Source of the DNA: Tremella fuciformis
Taxonomy: Eukaryota > Basidiomycota > Tremellomycetes > Tremellales > Tremellaceae
DNA: 64,000 nucleotides
Direction of reading: 5' to 3'
Assembly (NCBI GenBank): GCA_032768795.1
Contig: CP136490.1
Coordinates: forward strand, 3,596,001-3,660,000
The position numbers and the translations under genes are program-made. Shown here piece by piece: positions 44,855 to 56,079 of the stretch. The stretch's first letter is position 1, and the number at the start of each line of letters is the position of its first letter. The notes below the pieces were generated by a model. The model had not been told where the DNA came from. It did no database searches and saw only the letters and a program-made list of their open reading frames with translations.

Positions 44855-45280
44855 ACGTCTGACAATAATACGAATACCGGCACTTCCACCCAGCCGACCA
44901 CCGCTCGGCCAGGCAGCACCTTGCAGCCTAATTCTTCCCAGGCAACGCTGACGCCCGCCAGCGCGGCTACCCCGGAGGCGGCGCCTACTAATGACGAACA
45001 AGATGGGAGCTCGGCGTCGTCTTCCTCCCACTCTCCGGCAGGTAGAGGCGGGGGGGACACCAAGACCACCCATACGCCCGCGACGGAGGTCTCACCCGCC
45101 CAGTCGGAGCCGGGCAGTCCAGGCTCAGAGTACAACACGAATGAGCCTGATTACAGTGACTCGGGTGAGGCTGGAGAAGATGCTACGATGTCTGGAACGT
45201 CCACAGACTATGGATCCGCCAGCCCGACATACTCCGACATGTCTGCTCCGGACTGGCCGGACGATGACGGACAGCCATAG
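44855..45280 (+). CDS. Small Ser/Thr/Pro-rich acidic protein, possible ACG start or lost ATG
   Basis: Open frame of about 141 codons from ACG 44855 to the stop at 45280. No in-frame ATG occurs until codon 110. The ACG sits in the context ATCACCACGTCT, the best kind of start-site context, and would give MSDNNTNTGTS, a normal-looking N-terminus. The product is disordered, rich in Thr, Ser, Pro, Ala and Gly, with acidic clusters and an end DWPDDDGQP. The first ATG after the TATA box is in another frame (about 44991). Possibilities: near-cognate initiation, an upstream exon spliced to the AG at 44831-44832, or a gene whose ATG has mutated. Family not recognised. Confidence 0.45.
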   Translation, partial: TSDNNTNTGTSTQPTTARPGSTLQPNSSQATLTPASAATPEAAPTNDEQDGSSASSSSHSPAGRGGGDTKTTHTPATEVSPAQSEPGSPGSEYNTNEPDYSDSGEAGEDATMSGTSTDYGSASPTYSDMSAPDWPDDDGQP

Positions 45281-45378
45281 TTCATAAAGAGGTAGTCATC
45301 AGCCGCATAGCGCCCATACGGCAGTGATGAGTCCTCACAGAAGCATATACATACAATCACTCCCTGCAAATGACGGGA

Positions 45379-48300
45379 TTACAGCCTCGCCGCCAGCTTC
45401 CCGTTCTTGTGGTGAAGGGCTACAACTTCCCCTTTCCATATCTCCTCTATCGCCTCTTCGATACTTCCTACAAATGCAAATTCCATCTCTTCCTTGACAC
45501 TGTTGGGCAGATCGGCCATGACGTCCTTGAGATTGCGCTTCGGCAAAATAATCCTGCAGCTGTAAGGATCTTTCGAAGTAGACAAAACATCACAAACCTT
45601 CGTATGCCTGCCCGATGAGCCCCTAAGACCTTCTCCTTGATACCCCCTACGGGAGTCCTGTCTATCAGATGTATTTTCGGGACCACGACGTTGGTACTGA
45701 CACCGCTCCCCGTAAAGTGATCTCCCCCGTCATCGCAGTGTCAGATGGCACTGATCTCCCGGACAGCAGGCTGATGATGGCGACAGCTAGACCGATGCCT
45801 GCACTTGGGCCGTCTTTGCGTACAGCCCCTGCTGGTAGGTGGATCTGTCACTTCAGACGAATCAATGAGGGGGTGGATAAGACTGACATGGAGGTTAAGG
45901 TCCTGCAGCAGATCACCCCCGTGTTTGGCAGCGACGCCGAGGGAATCTGCGTTGCTTCTAACCCAAGTCAATGCGACCTCGGCCGACTCGCGGATAACGT
46001 CGCCGAGACTACCGGTGAGAGACATGACACCTTTGCCGGCCGACAGGGTAGTCTCTATGAGCATGATACCTCCCTGTCCCGATCCGTGCCACGCAAGACC
46101 TCTGGAAAGGTGAGACAAGATCATCTTTGGACAAGCTGACTAACGTGACCACTCCCGGGCGGTGCTGCTCCGATCGCACATCTTGGTCGTACTTGGGAAC
46201 ACCTAGAATGGCGTCCACGTCTTGCACAGAAACCTCTGGCATGTAGGTCTGGACGGGTGTCTCTCTCGCGTTCGAGAATTCCACTGCCTTTGAACGGCAG
46301 ACTTTGCCTAGTTCGCGCTCCAATGAACGCACACCAGCCTGCACTCAGTAACGACACTTCAGGTCGGAGGCAGCACCCACCTCTCGGGTATATTCAGTGA
46401 CGACTTTGTGCAGGGCATCATCTCCAAGCGACACGCCTACTCCGGCAAGACCATTGTCTTCGATCTGTCGAGGTAGCAAGAAACGTCTAGCTATACGCAT
46501 CTTCTCCTCGGTAACATAGCCGGAACACTCGATGACTTCACATCTATCGAGCAATGGCGCCGAGATCGTTTCGAGACTGTTTGCTGTTGCAACAAACATG
46601 CACTGGCTAAGATCAATGGGAACGTCGCCGAGGTAGCTGATCATCAGACTATTGCCTAAACCGCAAAGTCAGTCTTACTGGTCGTGGAAGGACCAATTTT
46701 GAGCCGGATCGAGGGTTTCCAGCAGAGCGGCGGAAGGGTCTCCATGGAAAGATTGAGAACCGACTGTCCCTCAGCTATCTTGCTTTGTTATAACCTGTCT
46801 AGACCTCACCCTTGTCCAGCTCATCGACTAAGGCAGATCAGCCCTATGGCCTTCCACCGACAAGTAGATACCTACGGAGAATGAGGGGATTCGCCACCCC
46901 GACTTTTCTCATGCCTTGGACGAGCAATCCGGGCAGAGCCCCTACATACGTCCGTCTGTGCCCGCGTATCTCGGCTTCGTCCCGAACGCCTCCCAAGGAT
47001 ATGCGGTGGAACCTACGACCAAGCATATTGGCTAGCGATCGAGCTACAGACCTGAGTTCTCAGCGATTGCAAGATTCACCGGAGTGCTACCGACGTTTTG
47101 CCAACCCCAGGTGGCCCAACCAGCAATAGAATTGGTCCTCTGTCACGATATACGTCGTTCGGCGGTTGGTCACCGCCTGATTGCCCATCGCTCGAGCTCG
47201 CAGTCTCAAGCACCTGCCGCTCGTCATGTGGGAGTAATTCGAGAAGTTCTCCGGCTGTGTTGGCATCGAACGCTGCACCTGCCTCTCGTTGAGCAGAAGT
47301 TCCCTTCTCTTCAACCGCTGCAGCATCTTGCTTGAGCTGTTCGTTGAATAGCCGTCTTTTGAGTTGATACACGGCGAGGTACTCGACTATCCGACGTTTT
47401 ACTCCGTCCAGCCCTTCGTGGTCATCGTCAAGGACTTTGCGCGCATTGATCAAGTCCAATCCTGCTGAGATCTCTGTGGTCTTCTTCCATGGTAATGCGA
47501 GAAGCCACTCGACATACGTCCTGGCCACGCCGTATTCAGCCGACTGAGGGGGAATACGCATGAGACGCTTGAGCTCCCGTTCAATTGCTTGGGCAGCAGA
47601 GTCGGAAAGCTCTGGCCTACGACGTTCGTACGTCTGCTGAACTGGCAGCAGGTCCTCCGACATGCCATTTGGATGCGGAGCCGGGGCTTTTGCCGTAGGC
47701 CGATGGACCATTGCACTTGAGGGAGGACTTGTACGTTCGGTCTGCCGCCTTGTCGAGCGAGGCGGGTCGAGACCCCTCTTCGACATCGTTTCCGAGAGAA
47801 CAGTGTGGACTTTGTGACAGCGCTCTGAGACGTCTGGTGTACCCAACAAATCAACCCGGATCGCCCAATCTACATCCAGAACGGTGACCAGGAGATCCGC
47901 GAGTAATCCCGGGTGTATAGCCTGGAGCTTCGAGTGGACTTCCGCCGGCAGCAGAGCACGAGCAAGCGTTTGAATATCCTTCACATCGGTCGATGGGTAT
48001 GTAGGGATCGGCAGCGAGTAGCTTGAAATGTGCAATGGGAGAGGCGGCAGGAGAGACAAGACGGGCGGAAGTGATCTGGGGAGTCTTACCCGAGCCTGCT
48101 ATCAGCCTGCGAAACCGGTGCGATAGAGGCTCACGATCCCCTCGAGCACCACCTCGTAGTTTTCCGTATCTCCCATTTGCCGGATCGCCTTGATCCTCGC
48201 AGCTGCATATGTGAGCGGATCGGTGGAGAGCCCTACAATACTTACCTGTGGCCCAGCGATTGACTCTCCGCTCGATCTCGACCACAGGCACAACAGCGAC

Positions 48301-48471
48301 AAACGCTCCATTGTCCGGGAGTTGGGATCCCAAGTTGGATTTGACCGCGTCTAGCAGGAGATCGAGCTGGGCTGTGGACAGTTGTGATGATATCGTGAGT
48401 AAAGGGTACAGTAGCTGTGGAGATGCTAAGGGCAGGAGTGGAAGATGCGCAGGCAGGAACGCTACCGACAT
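45379..48471 (-). CDS. Lon protease, peroxisomal type with PTS1-like end
   Basis: ATG 48471 to the stop at 45379, in about a dozen exons. The Lon N-terminal substrate domain is at the start ([16 protein letters not shown]...[11 protein letters not shown]). The AAA part has Walker [12 protein letters not shown] and, after several introns, [21 protein letters not shown]. The protease part has the catalytic Ser in [13 protein letters not shown] and the catalytic Lys in [16 protein letters not shown]; the splice between them (donor GTCAGTACC, acceptor GATAGACAG) restores LRGAVTPVGG. The last residues are KLAARL, and Ala-Arg-Leu fits the peroxisomal PTS1 rule. There is no mitochondrial leader. It would clear damaged matrix enzymes in peroxisomes, like LONP2 and fungal Pln. 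Confidence 0.88.
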
Positions 48472-48614
48472 GTTGTCAGGTCAAACGAAGAACGAGAGTA
48501 CTCATGAATCTTATGAATCGGTCCCTCCCGGCTACAGTAGTTCCTAGCCGAGGTCTGCATGAGTCACGTCTACACTATGGTACTCGTATACCAACTACCA
48601 AGTACCTTGGTCAG

Positions 48615-49898
48615 CTATGCTACAACTTGACCCGAACCCGATGCCAGTGCAGGCGCAGTTGTCGGTGTCAACGCCTGACTGGCCCGATTCGTCGAGGAGG
48701 ACTCCGGTGCTGCCCGGCCTTCGGCACGCTCGCCTGTGGGTGCGCCACCCCAGACCCACTCCCTTGTTGGCAGCAATACAAAGCTTGTGCATCAATCACT
48801 CACTGCGACATTTTCGTAGCCCAGTACTTGTTGTCCGTTGAGCTCACGTCGCCACATGGCCTGCGAGAAATGGTCGAAGTCCAGTCGTCGACACTCTTGT
48901 CCGCATCCAGCTCGATCGCATAGGAACACGGGGCTTCGCTCAAAGTTGGGGTCCACGATGAGCGGCGTTAATCCGTTCCTCCGAGGAGTGAAAACGCGTG
49001 AGGCTTCATCAGGATGCGCTTTGGCCTCGACTCGGAACTTGTTTCCGTGATGAAGGACTACAATCCCAACAGAGAAGAGCGGGGGAATGCCGTGACCCAT
49101 GAGCCCTCGATTGACTTGGCAGCGCATCTTGTTTCCCTTCATGGTTAAAGCACTCGAAAGGGTCGGCCATCTGGTCAATTGGGTCTTGAGCTTGAGGTTG
49201 GCCGATAAGGCAGCACTAAGGCTTGCGAGACCCGAAGGGAAACCGCCCTGCACTTCCGCGGTACCCTCGGCACCAGTTTCCAAGTCGACTGTGATTGGCA
49301 CCGCTTCCACTTGTCGCGGCCCGTGCGCTACTATGATAGGTTCTCGCGCTGTCTCGGAGACTGGCAGCACTTTGACCCCTATGTAGGACATGCTGTGATG
49401 GGCATGACGCGGGTGCTGTACCTCCATGCTGATAAAGGTGGCACCTTGACCGTTCCAGGTGCCTTGAATCACCCTGTGCAGAATGAGTGTGGAGTCAAGG
49501 TAGCCGGACCGGCCATGCACTGATGGTTGCGAGTAAAGCATGACAACTGAAGGGTGGTCGACGGGCAGTGGTTCATAGCGAGCTTCCAACATCCATAGTT
49601 GGAGGATTGGAAGGTAGGCAGGAGGTGCGATGGACTCGTAGGTGATCGTTGGCCCTAGGAGTTCAGACATCATAATCGAGTCCTACTTTGGCTCACCTTT
49701 CTGGACGCTCATGGTGCTCTTGGGCGCTTGGGTAGGCTCGATCGGCAGCCCGCTTGCAGTCTGCGGGCTGGTACCGTCTTTTCCTCCTGCCGCAGCAGCC
49801 CGCGAGCGGTCCGCTAGTCTGGCGGCTGCCGAATCGCGAGCGGGCAATGCCGTGGTCTTCTGGGAAGCGCGTCGTTTGCGAAACATCGGCAGACGCAT
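48615..49898 (-). CDS. Tandem unknown family, copy A
   Basis: Exons 49898-49697, 49654-48804 and 48758-48615 give about 398 residues. A basic N-terminus (MFRKRRASQK) precedes a globular region with SVVMLYSQPS, LILHRVIQGTWNGQGATFI, PIIVAHGP, FSVGIVVLHHGNKFRVEAKAH, and NGLTPLIVDPNFE. Then comes LCDRAGCGQECRRLDFDHF, a Cys-x4-Cys-x3-Cys-x6-His-Phe set, followed by WRRELNG. The last intron follows directly after the LGYENVA block and the final 48-codon exon is Ala/Ser/Thr-rich after WVWGGAP. The same blocks and last-intron position occur in the next two genes upstream. No known domain is recognised; a zinc-binding fold is inferred from the Cys/His set. Confidence 0.7.
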
Positions 49899-50416
49899 GT
49901 TAAGAGCTGTAGAGTACGTAGGGACAGTAACGACTACAGACGATAGATGTGGACAGTAGCTTGAGCGACTCTGAAGGGGATGAGAATGTTGTGTCTTAGC
50001 CCGAGAAGCGCTGCCCTCTCCAAGCGTAAGCGAGGCCTCAAACACATTCTGCGACCTCATGTACACCACGCATAATAGGCATTGTACAGAACGCAGGAAT
50101 ACAGCCCCTCCTTTGGCATGCAAGCTTTTACTCTCTTGATGTTGGGGCGGTATTGTCCAGGATTTTACAACGAGAAGGCTGATGGCCCCCCATCTCGCGC
50201 CTGATTGCTAGGGCAAAGGTCACGGGTCTGCCGTCGACAAGCTGAGCGAGTGGTGTCCAAAATGGCTTCCGTGCAATTGGATTCCTGCACAAAGCTTTCT
50301 GGCCCATGAGAGGCGTCTCGTAGCAATTCTCCGGGATGTCATGTGTGATATATGACTGGGTCGCGAAGGAGCGGATCGCGTGCAGGAGTACATAGTAGTC
50401 GCACGTCAGACCAGCA

Positions 50417-51398
50417 CTACAGCCTAGTCCGGCGCCATTCAGCGTTCTTCCTCCGCCCTCCAGCACTATCCTTTATCAGCGGTCTACCCTTCTGCATAAA
50501 CACGTTTCAGACTCACACATACCGCAGGACTCCCTACCAGACCATATAGCTCCAGCTCTTCGTCTTCGTCCAGTCTCCTATGCCATCCGGCATCGGAGAA
50601 ATGTGAGCCATTCAGCTGTCTGCAGGTCGTGCCGTTGCACTCCAAGCGCTGGCAGGTCGTGCCCGTTCGTTGCGAGTCTGAAGCCGAGACGATAAGGGGG
50701 GTGACGATTGGGCGTGGTAGCAGGAGGGCTCGGAGTGGGCTCATAGCAAACAGCTCTGCCTTGAGCGACAGAGAGGCTTGGGCGCGGTGAGCGACGATGA
50801 TGCCGACCGTCAGAGTTGGGGGAATGCCCGTAGAGCCTTTGCACGCTTTCACTACCCATTGAACCCGGTCCGAGCTCGCCTTAGCATGGAGGCGGGTGTG
50901 CGCGGCCCCGACATAAGCCCCCTGATGGAGCAGTTTCTTCAATCCTCTTGGAAATCGTGGTGCCAGTTCCCCAGACTCGTCGACAGCCATGGAAGCGCTG
51001 ACAAGCAAAGCCGGTCCCCACGCGACCAGACGGCAGGGTGCAGGTCTCGTCTTCTCATCGCTCGCAACGACCATCTCAATAAACGACAGGTCGACACGTC
51101 CAGAGTGCGTATGCGACACTTTGATCGTAACGAACGTTGCGGACTCCTCGTTCCAATGTCCGTGAATGACTCGGTCGAGAGCGATAGATGCAATGCCATC
51201 CGTTGCAGAGGCATCCGAGGGGGGCGTGCTTGCGTGAGAGGGTGTAAGACTAATGGCTGGACCTGTCCGAGGGGGTCGCAAGGTACGCAGCGCTTTGCGA
51301 AAGAAGGGCAATGAGACATCGCGCTCGTAGTGGGGACCGAGCAGTCTCTCGGCGAGCTCCTTGTATTGAACAGCAGAGCTGCCTGGGGATATACCCAT
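50417..51398 (-). CDS. Tandem unknown family, copy B
   Basis: Exons 51398-50523 and 50491-50417 give about 316 residues from ATG 51398. In-frame codons continue upstream (SLASA before the Met) to a possible acceptor, so a 5' exon near 51674-51480 may be missing. Shared blocks: IALDRVIHGHWNEESATFV, CRLVAWGPALLVSASM, PTLTVGIIVAHRAQASLSLKAE, PRPIVTPLIV, and TCQRLECNGTTCRQLNGSHF, giving Cys-x4-Cys-x4-Cys-x6-His-Phe before WHRRLDED. The last intron (donor GTATGT) lies right after the ELYGLVGSPA block, phase 0, as in copies A and C. It is the most diverged and shortest copy. The short last exon is basic (KGRPLIKDSAGGRRKNAEWR). Confidence 0.65.
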
Positions 51399-51819
51399 GG
51401 CTGATGCCAGACTCAGTTGTCAGAAGGCACATCATGATACCTGTAGGGATAGCTCCTTGCGAACTGTGCGGTAAGCTAGCTTCTAGACGCTCTCCGGGCG
51501 ATAAAGCCTTCTGTCCGAACACGAGACAGCCGTCAATGAGGAACGAGGCCCGCCACCCCTCGCATGGCTCACGAGGGATAGCCTCGCCACGAAGAATTCG
51601 TCTACGACTCCTACGAACCGCGGCGCCGCCTCAGACGATTCCGGCAGAGATGTTTCGTCACAAGCACAAGCCATGATTTCCCGTGGGTCTCAACACATGA
51701 TCTTGCTCGCTCCTCCAGCGTTCTTTGCTTCTCTTTAGGATTTCTGAGATTCAAGATTGTTATCACGGCTTTGGGTGAATGCGCGAGGACAATTGCAGTG
51801 CGGCAGGTACATCCAGACT

Positions 51820-53125
51820 CTAATCTCCGAATGATATGCTAGGGGGAGGAGGCTCGATCGAGGCGGGACCCGTAACAGAGGCCTTGGACGGAACAATGTC
51901 TGGGATATCCGCAAACTCCGACCACTGTCTGAAGTCCACAAGCGGCGTCGAGCCCGTCCACCTCATCTGCAAGTCAGCGTGAAGCGTACTAGAGCCGCTA
52001 CAAGGGACACACAGGGGTTTGCTCGAAACCTCGCATCTCGGGGCCAAGAATCTCTCGCCACGAAGTTTCAGTGAAATGGGCTCGATCTAAGCGTTGACAC
52101 ATGGCGTTCATACAGTCGGGCTTCTGACATAATGTGATGGGTTCGAGTTCGAGATCCGGGCGAATGACAAGAGGAGTGAGGACATTGGGACGAGGAGACA
52201 AGCTGCGGGTCGTGTCGAATGGGTGGACCCTGGCTTCGAGACAGAAGGTCTCTTTGTTGTGGCACACCACCATGCCCACGTTCAGCGTGGCTGGCACGCT
52301 TTTCTTCGCCCGCCATCGGACGCTGGTACCCTTCGCGTCGCAATGCCCGTAGACCCTCGCCAACTGGTCCAGCTGAGGTTTCGGTGGGACAGGTCCTTCT
52401 GCGAGCTGGGCAGGGGCATCGGGAAGAGGGACTGCTCGATTGCTTTTCGAGCTCTGCCCAAAGTTGAGGTCGATAGGGTCGGCCGATGCGAAGATAGCAT
52501 ACGGACCCCATGCCACGATCTCGGGGCTTTTGTCGTGCGTGGGAGACTCGTGGTAGACGACAGCTTCAAGAAACGACTCTCGCATCGGGTCCTTGCGCAA
52601 AGCCGACGCTTGCAGCAGGAGAAAGACCGCGGGCTGGTCTCCCCAAGACCCCTGGATGACTTTCTTCAGAAGCAAGACCGAGTCGAACGACAATTCTCCT
52701 CCACCACAGCTCGGCTGGGAGTACAGTGCGAGGGGTTCCGAAGCGTCCGGAATGACCAGCCAATCCCTCTTTTCGTGCCGCCACATCTGGAGGGCTGACA
52801 ACCACCAAGGCGATCCTAGGGTCTTGTATACCGTCACCGCCCGCTCTGTCCTCTTGCGAGCTTCTTCTTCGGTGGCGGGCTCGGAATGGGGCTGGCCATT
52901 CGTCGTCACTGCGCCTCGTGGTGAGCGGGCGGTCGTCTGGCTGACTATGGTGGACCTGTCGGCACTAGGAGGTGGGAGGGATGAAAGGTCGTTGACATTG
53001 GGCAGACTAGCGGTGGTCTGGGCGGAGTGTGCGTCCCGGGTCCTCTTGTATCGAGCCAGAAACTTGGCAGCCTCGGTTCCAGTGGCGGGCTTGGTTGTAT
53101 CAGACTTCGATACCGTGATTGTCAT
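51820..53125 (-). CDS. Tandem unknown family, copy C
   Basis: Exons 53125-52013 and 51966-51820 give 419 residues. A disordered N-terminal 110 residues precedes the shared region: SEPLALYSQPS, SVLLLKKVIQGSWGDQPAVF, SPEIVAWGPYAIFASAD, PATLNVGMVVCHNKETFCLEA, RPNVLTPLVIRPDLE, and LCQKPDCMNAMCQRLDRAHF (Cys-x4-Cys-x4-Cys-x6-His-Phe) before SWREILG. A phase-0 intron follows MRGFEQTP, and the last 48 codons start MRWTGSTPLVDF and end Pro-rich. It is the fullest copy and the best seed for searches. No catalytic motif or known domain recognised; cytoplasmic or nuclear, since no signal peptide or membrane helix is visible. Confidence 0.7.
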
Positions 53126-53528
53126 CTTCGGTAAGGCTGAGACAGGCCGGGGCGATGGGTCTGGTCGAAGAACATGAAGAATGGCAAGACAACTAGGTTG
53201 TGGTCAAATTCAGTCAGAAGTGTTGCCGCATGGCAGAGGCTTCTTTGCCGCGTTTCACATCTTCGCACACACACAGAGATACACACACACTGACGTGTTT
53301 TCGAAGCGAGATTAGGGATCAGCTAAGAGTTTCACGCTACCAGCACGTTTCCTTTGGCCTTCAAATCTTGTGATTATGAGGATAAGCTTGTTACTCGAGC
53401 CTGAAAAGAATTATGAATCCGCGCTGCTGCCCCAGATCTTCACCCGAGAATGCGGAGAGCTTACAGGGGTCCCGTTTCACTTCAGCTTAGGGGAGAAGGG
53501 ATCTGCTCCAAGATGCGAGTTTCATCCC
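53126..53528. other. Intergenic region with short CA tracts
   Basis: About 400 bases upstream of copy C and downstream of the LURP-one-like gene. Two short CA tracts lie at 53268-53292. No gene seen. Confidence 0.45.
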
Positions 53529-54385
53529 TCAGGCTGCGACCGATGACACCAGTACCTGCAACCACATGGTCGCTCCTACGACCATACCGACAACCAAGAC
53601 TGGGTCGACACCGGGAGCCACGAGTATGCGGTACTGCTTATCAACGGGCAGCCTGAGCCACGTTCTGCCATTTGACACACCTTGTAGCCCTTTTTAGACA
53701 TTCGAGCCTGCGCAAGCACCTTGCCATCGTGCACAAGCTGCCCGTGTGTGCCCCAGAAATTTCCGGTCAGGTCAATATGCAGCGATTGTGCCGCCCCAGG
53801 GGGTGTGAGCTCCGCTCGAAAGTCAGTCTTGGCTGCAGTCTCAGCTACTGGCCTATGCCCGGAGTAAGTATAACTTGCTGAGCGAGTGATCTTTCATTCG
53901 GAAGACCTCGTTGCCCTGCGGGTCGGTCGCGATGTATGTACGCTGAGGGTTGATGGCAGACTTGAGCACGAGACTAAGCACAACGGCGCCGCTAGCATCC
54001 TTGATGTCTGCAGTGAGGGAAGAGTTGCCACGCGACCTGAAGGGTCTATGACCGGCTGCAACTCACCTGTACTGCCCTTGAGGGATTTGGCCTTGCCGTC
54101 GGTCGTATACCACACCTTGCCGCGCTGGTCGGTGACCGTCCAGTCCCGCTATATCGTCAGCTCAAGCCAAAAAGCCTAGACCGAGCTGACCCCGCTCCAC
54201 GAGCTCATCTTGTACTTCATCTCGAGGTCCAATGCCTGGTCGACGGCTCGACTCGGATCTATGCCCACAGGCGGGGAGACAGGCGAAAGCCCTCCAGGTA
54301 GTTCAGGAAGAGGCACATTCAGCTCGGTGTCGGCGACGGACTGGTCGTCTTCGAGGAGGTTTTTGGTGCTGTCGGTGTCTGTCAT
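53529..54385 (-). CDS. LURP-one-related (Tubby C-terminal-like fold) protein 1
   Basis: ATG 54385 to TGA 53529-53531, about five exons. An acidic, Pro-rich N-terminus (LPELPGGLSPVSPPVGIDPS) precedes the beta-barrel family: a MSSWSG turn, RDWTVTDQRGKVWYTTDG, SLKGSTG, DIKDASGAVVLSLVLKSAI, TYIATDPQGNEVFRM, LHIDLTGNFWGTHGQLVHDG, KVLAQARMSKKG and QYRILVAPGVDPVLVVGMVV, the hydrophobic helix that threads the barrel. Proteins of this PF04525 family are related to Tubby and phospholipid scramblases; fungal members have no settled role. The C-terminus may be membrane-attached. The first intron is very short if the natural donor is GTCTAG, so that border is uncertain. Confidence 0.75.
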
Positions 54386-54723
54386 TGCGTCGTTTCGTAT
54401 AGCAGGTATGAAGTGTGGGAGATGAAGAGCGGAACACCTCCATATACCATCTCCAACGTGTGCTCGTCATTCCACGGGCATGCGGTGCTGTCTGTGCGGC
54501 GTGGTCCTGCGCCGAGCCGGTCCTTTGGCGGCGCCTGTTCCTGATCTACTCGGATCTCATGTCGTCATCTCCGTGACTGCCCTGAGCGTACACGGATGCA
54601 TCACCCACTCAAGCAGCATGAGGGCCCGCGAGTAGGTAGTAGCAGCAGCGTGATGAGACAAAGATGAACAGAGATACATTGAAGACTGCACATGGAATTA
54701 TCCGCTACACATACTGCAGTACT

Positions 54724-55714
54724 TTAGCAAAACCACCTCCACAAGCCATACCCAACGGCCGCAGCAACGAGCGTAACCTTGCCCGCTTGCTTGAGAATCA
54801 CTTTGCGCTCTTCGGACGCTTGGCCTTTCGTACCAGCCTTATCGATAGCGGCAACCTCGTCATCGGTAAGATCAATATCTCCGACATCAAGATAGCCCTC
54901 CAGCCGGTCCTTGCGGCTTGAGGTGGTGACAATGATGGCACTGCGGATCAGCACCGCGCTGCCTTACAACCGGGAGGCGACCCACTTCTTTGCCTTTGAC
55001 CATGCCAAGAGGATCTGCTCTGGCTTTGCTTTGTACTTCTTTGCAAGCTCGTTGACCGGCTTGTCAACAGGTCCACCGGGTTTCTGGGTGAGGGGAATCA
55101 AGGTCGAGTAGCCCTCCGGAACGATGTTCTGCGCGTCCATAAACTTGAGCAGTGGAGTGGTCGTGGCGATAACGTAGGGGTGAAGAAGAATCTGATTCAC
55201 GACCGGCTTGACGTCGCAAATAGCCAGGATCTCCCCGAGTTGGGCAATGTTGAAGCTGTCATTCAGTATGACGCTCGATCAGGTGTAAGGAAGCGGCTCA
55301 CTTTGACACACCGATCGACTTGACCTTGCCTTCCTTCTTCAACTGCTCCATCTCCTTCCAACTGCCCGGGATGTCCGATCCGCTGACTCGGGGGGAGTGG
55401 ATGAGGTAGAGATCGATATAGTCCAGTCCGAGCTTCTTGAGGGATTCTTCGCACGACTGTCGAGCGCCTTTGCCTTCGACGCCCGACCACTTGGTGGTGA
55501 TCCAGAGGTCTTTGCGCGGAAGGCCAAGGGTCTTGATTGCCTCGCCGACCTCTTCCTCGTTCCAGTATACCTGGGCAGTATCGATGCCGTCGAATCCGAG
55601 ATTGACAGCTTGGTCCACCTGGTCCCTGGTGAACTGCTGAGGGATCTTCCATGTCCCGAAGAAGATCTGGGGGATCTTGCGGCCGTCGTTGAGGGTGATG
55701 CTGTGGAAGGGCAT
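54724..55714 (-). CDS. Aldo/keto reductase with C-terminal hydrophobic tail
   Basis: Three or four exons from ATG 55714 to the stop 54724. The TIM-barrel family signs are GIDTAQVYWNEEEVG with catalytic Asp and Tyr, LWITTKWSG with the Lys, YIDLYLIHSP with the His, and SIGVSNFNIAQL across the first splice. VVNQILLHPY and IIVTTSSRKDRL (NADP-binding) follow. The protein then carries a non-family end: about 35 residues with VTLVAAAVGYGLWRWF at the extreme C-terminus, which looks like a tail anchor in an organelle membrane. Substrates are not evident; closest in style are yeast AKRs that reduce short-chain and methylglyoxal-like carbonyls. It diverges from the transporter at 56080. Confidence 0.85.
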
Positions 55715-56079
55715 TTTGGGTGAGTTGTGGAGTGATGAATGGACGATGCACAGACTCGAGAAGGAAGATCGAAGACAGTCCAGCGCTGCTGAGCGTTGTC
55801 AATCAATCTATTTCGAAGTGAAAGGAGCGCCTGCCAGTCTGTAGGGGACAAAGGGTGCGGCAAAGCATGACCTCGAAGGGGTGTGTGGAGGTTGCATCAG
55901 AGTGGAGGTGACGTGCTCTGATGGTTCAGGATCTCATCGGAGATTGCCGGCACACAAGCACAGATCTGACGTGTAGCAGACCCAGAGCTAAGCGTCAAAG
56001 GTGTGAAGGAAAGATGCACGTTTGACGCTTGTGCATCTGCAACTCTTCCTCTTGATACCGCCAAAGCATCGTCGCCAGC

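Noticed and set aside
50128..50416. Minus-strand frame of 112 codons downstream of copy B of the tandem family
   Set aside because: Looks partly protein-like, but copy B splices in phase to another frame ending at 50417, matching the exon pattern of copies A and C. Left as probable 3' untranslated or spacer DNA.
51483..51674. Minus-strand frame starting at ATG 51674 as first exon of copy B
   Set aside because: Possible, but its sequence does not resemble the first exons of copies A or C and no intron with matching phase could be fixed.
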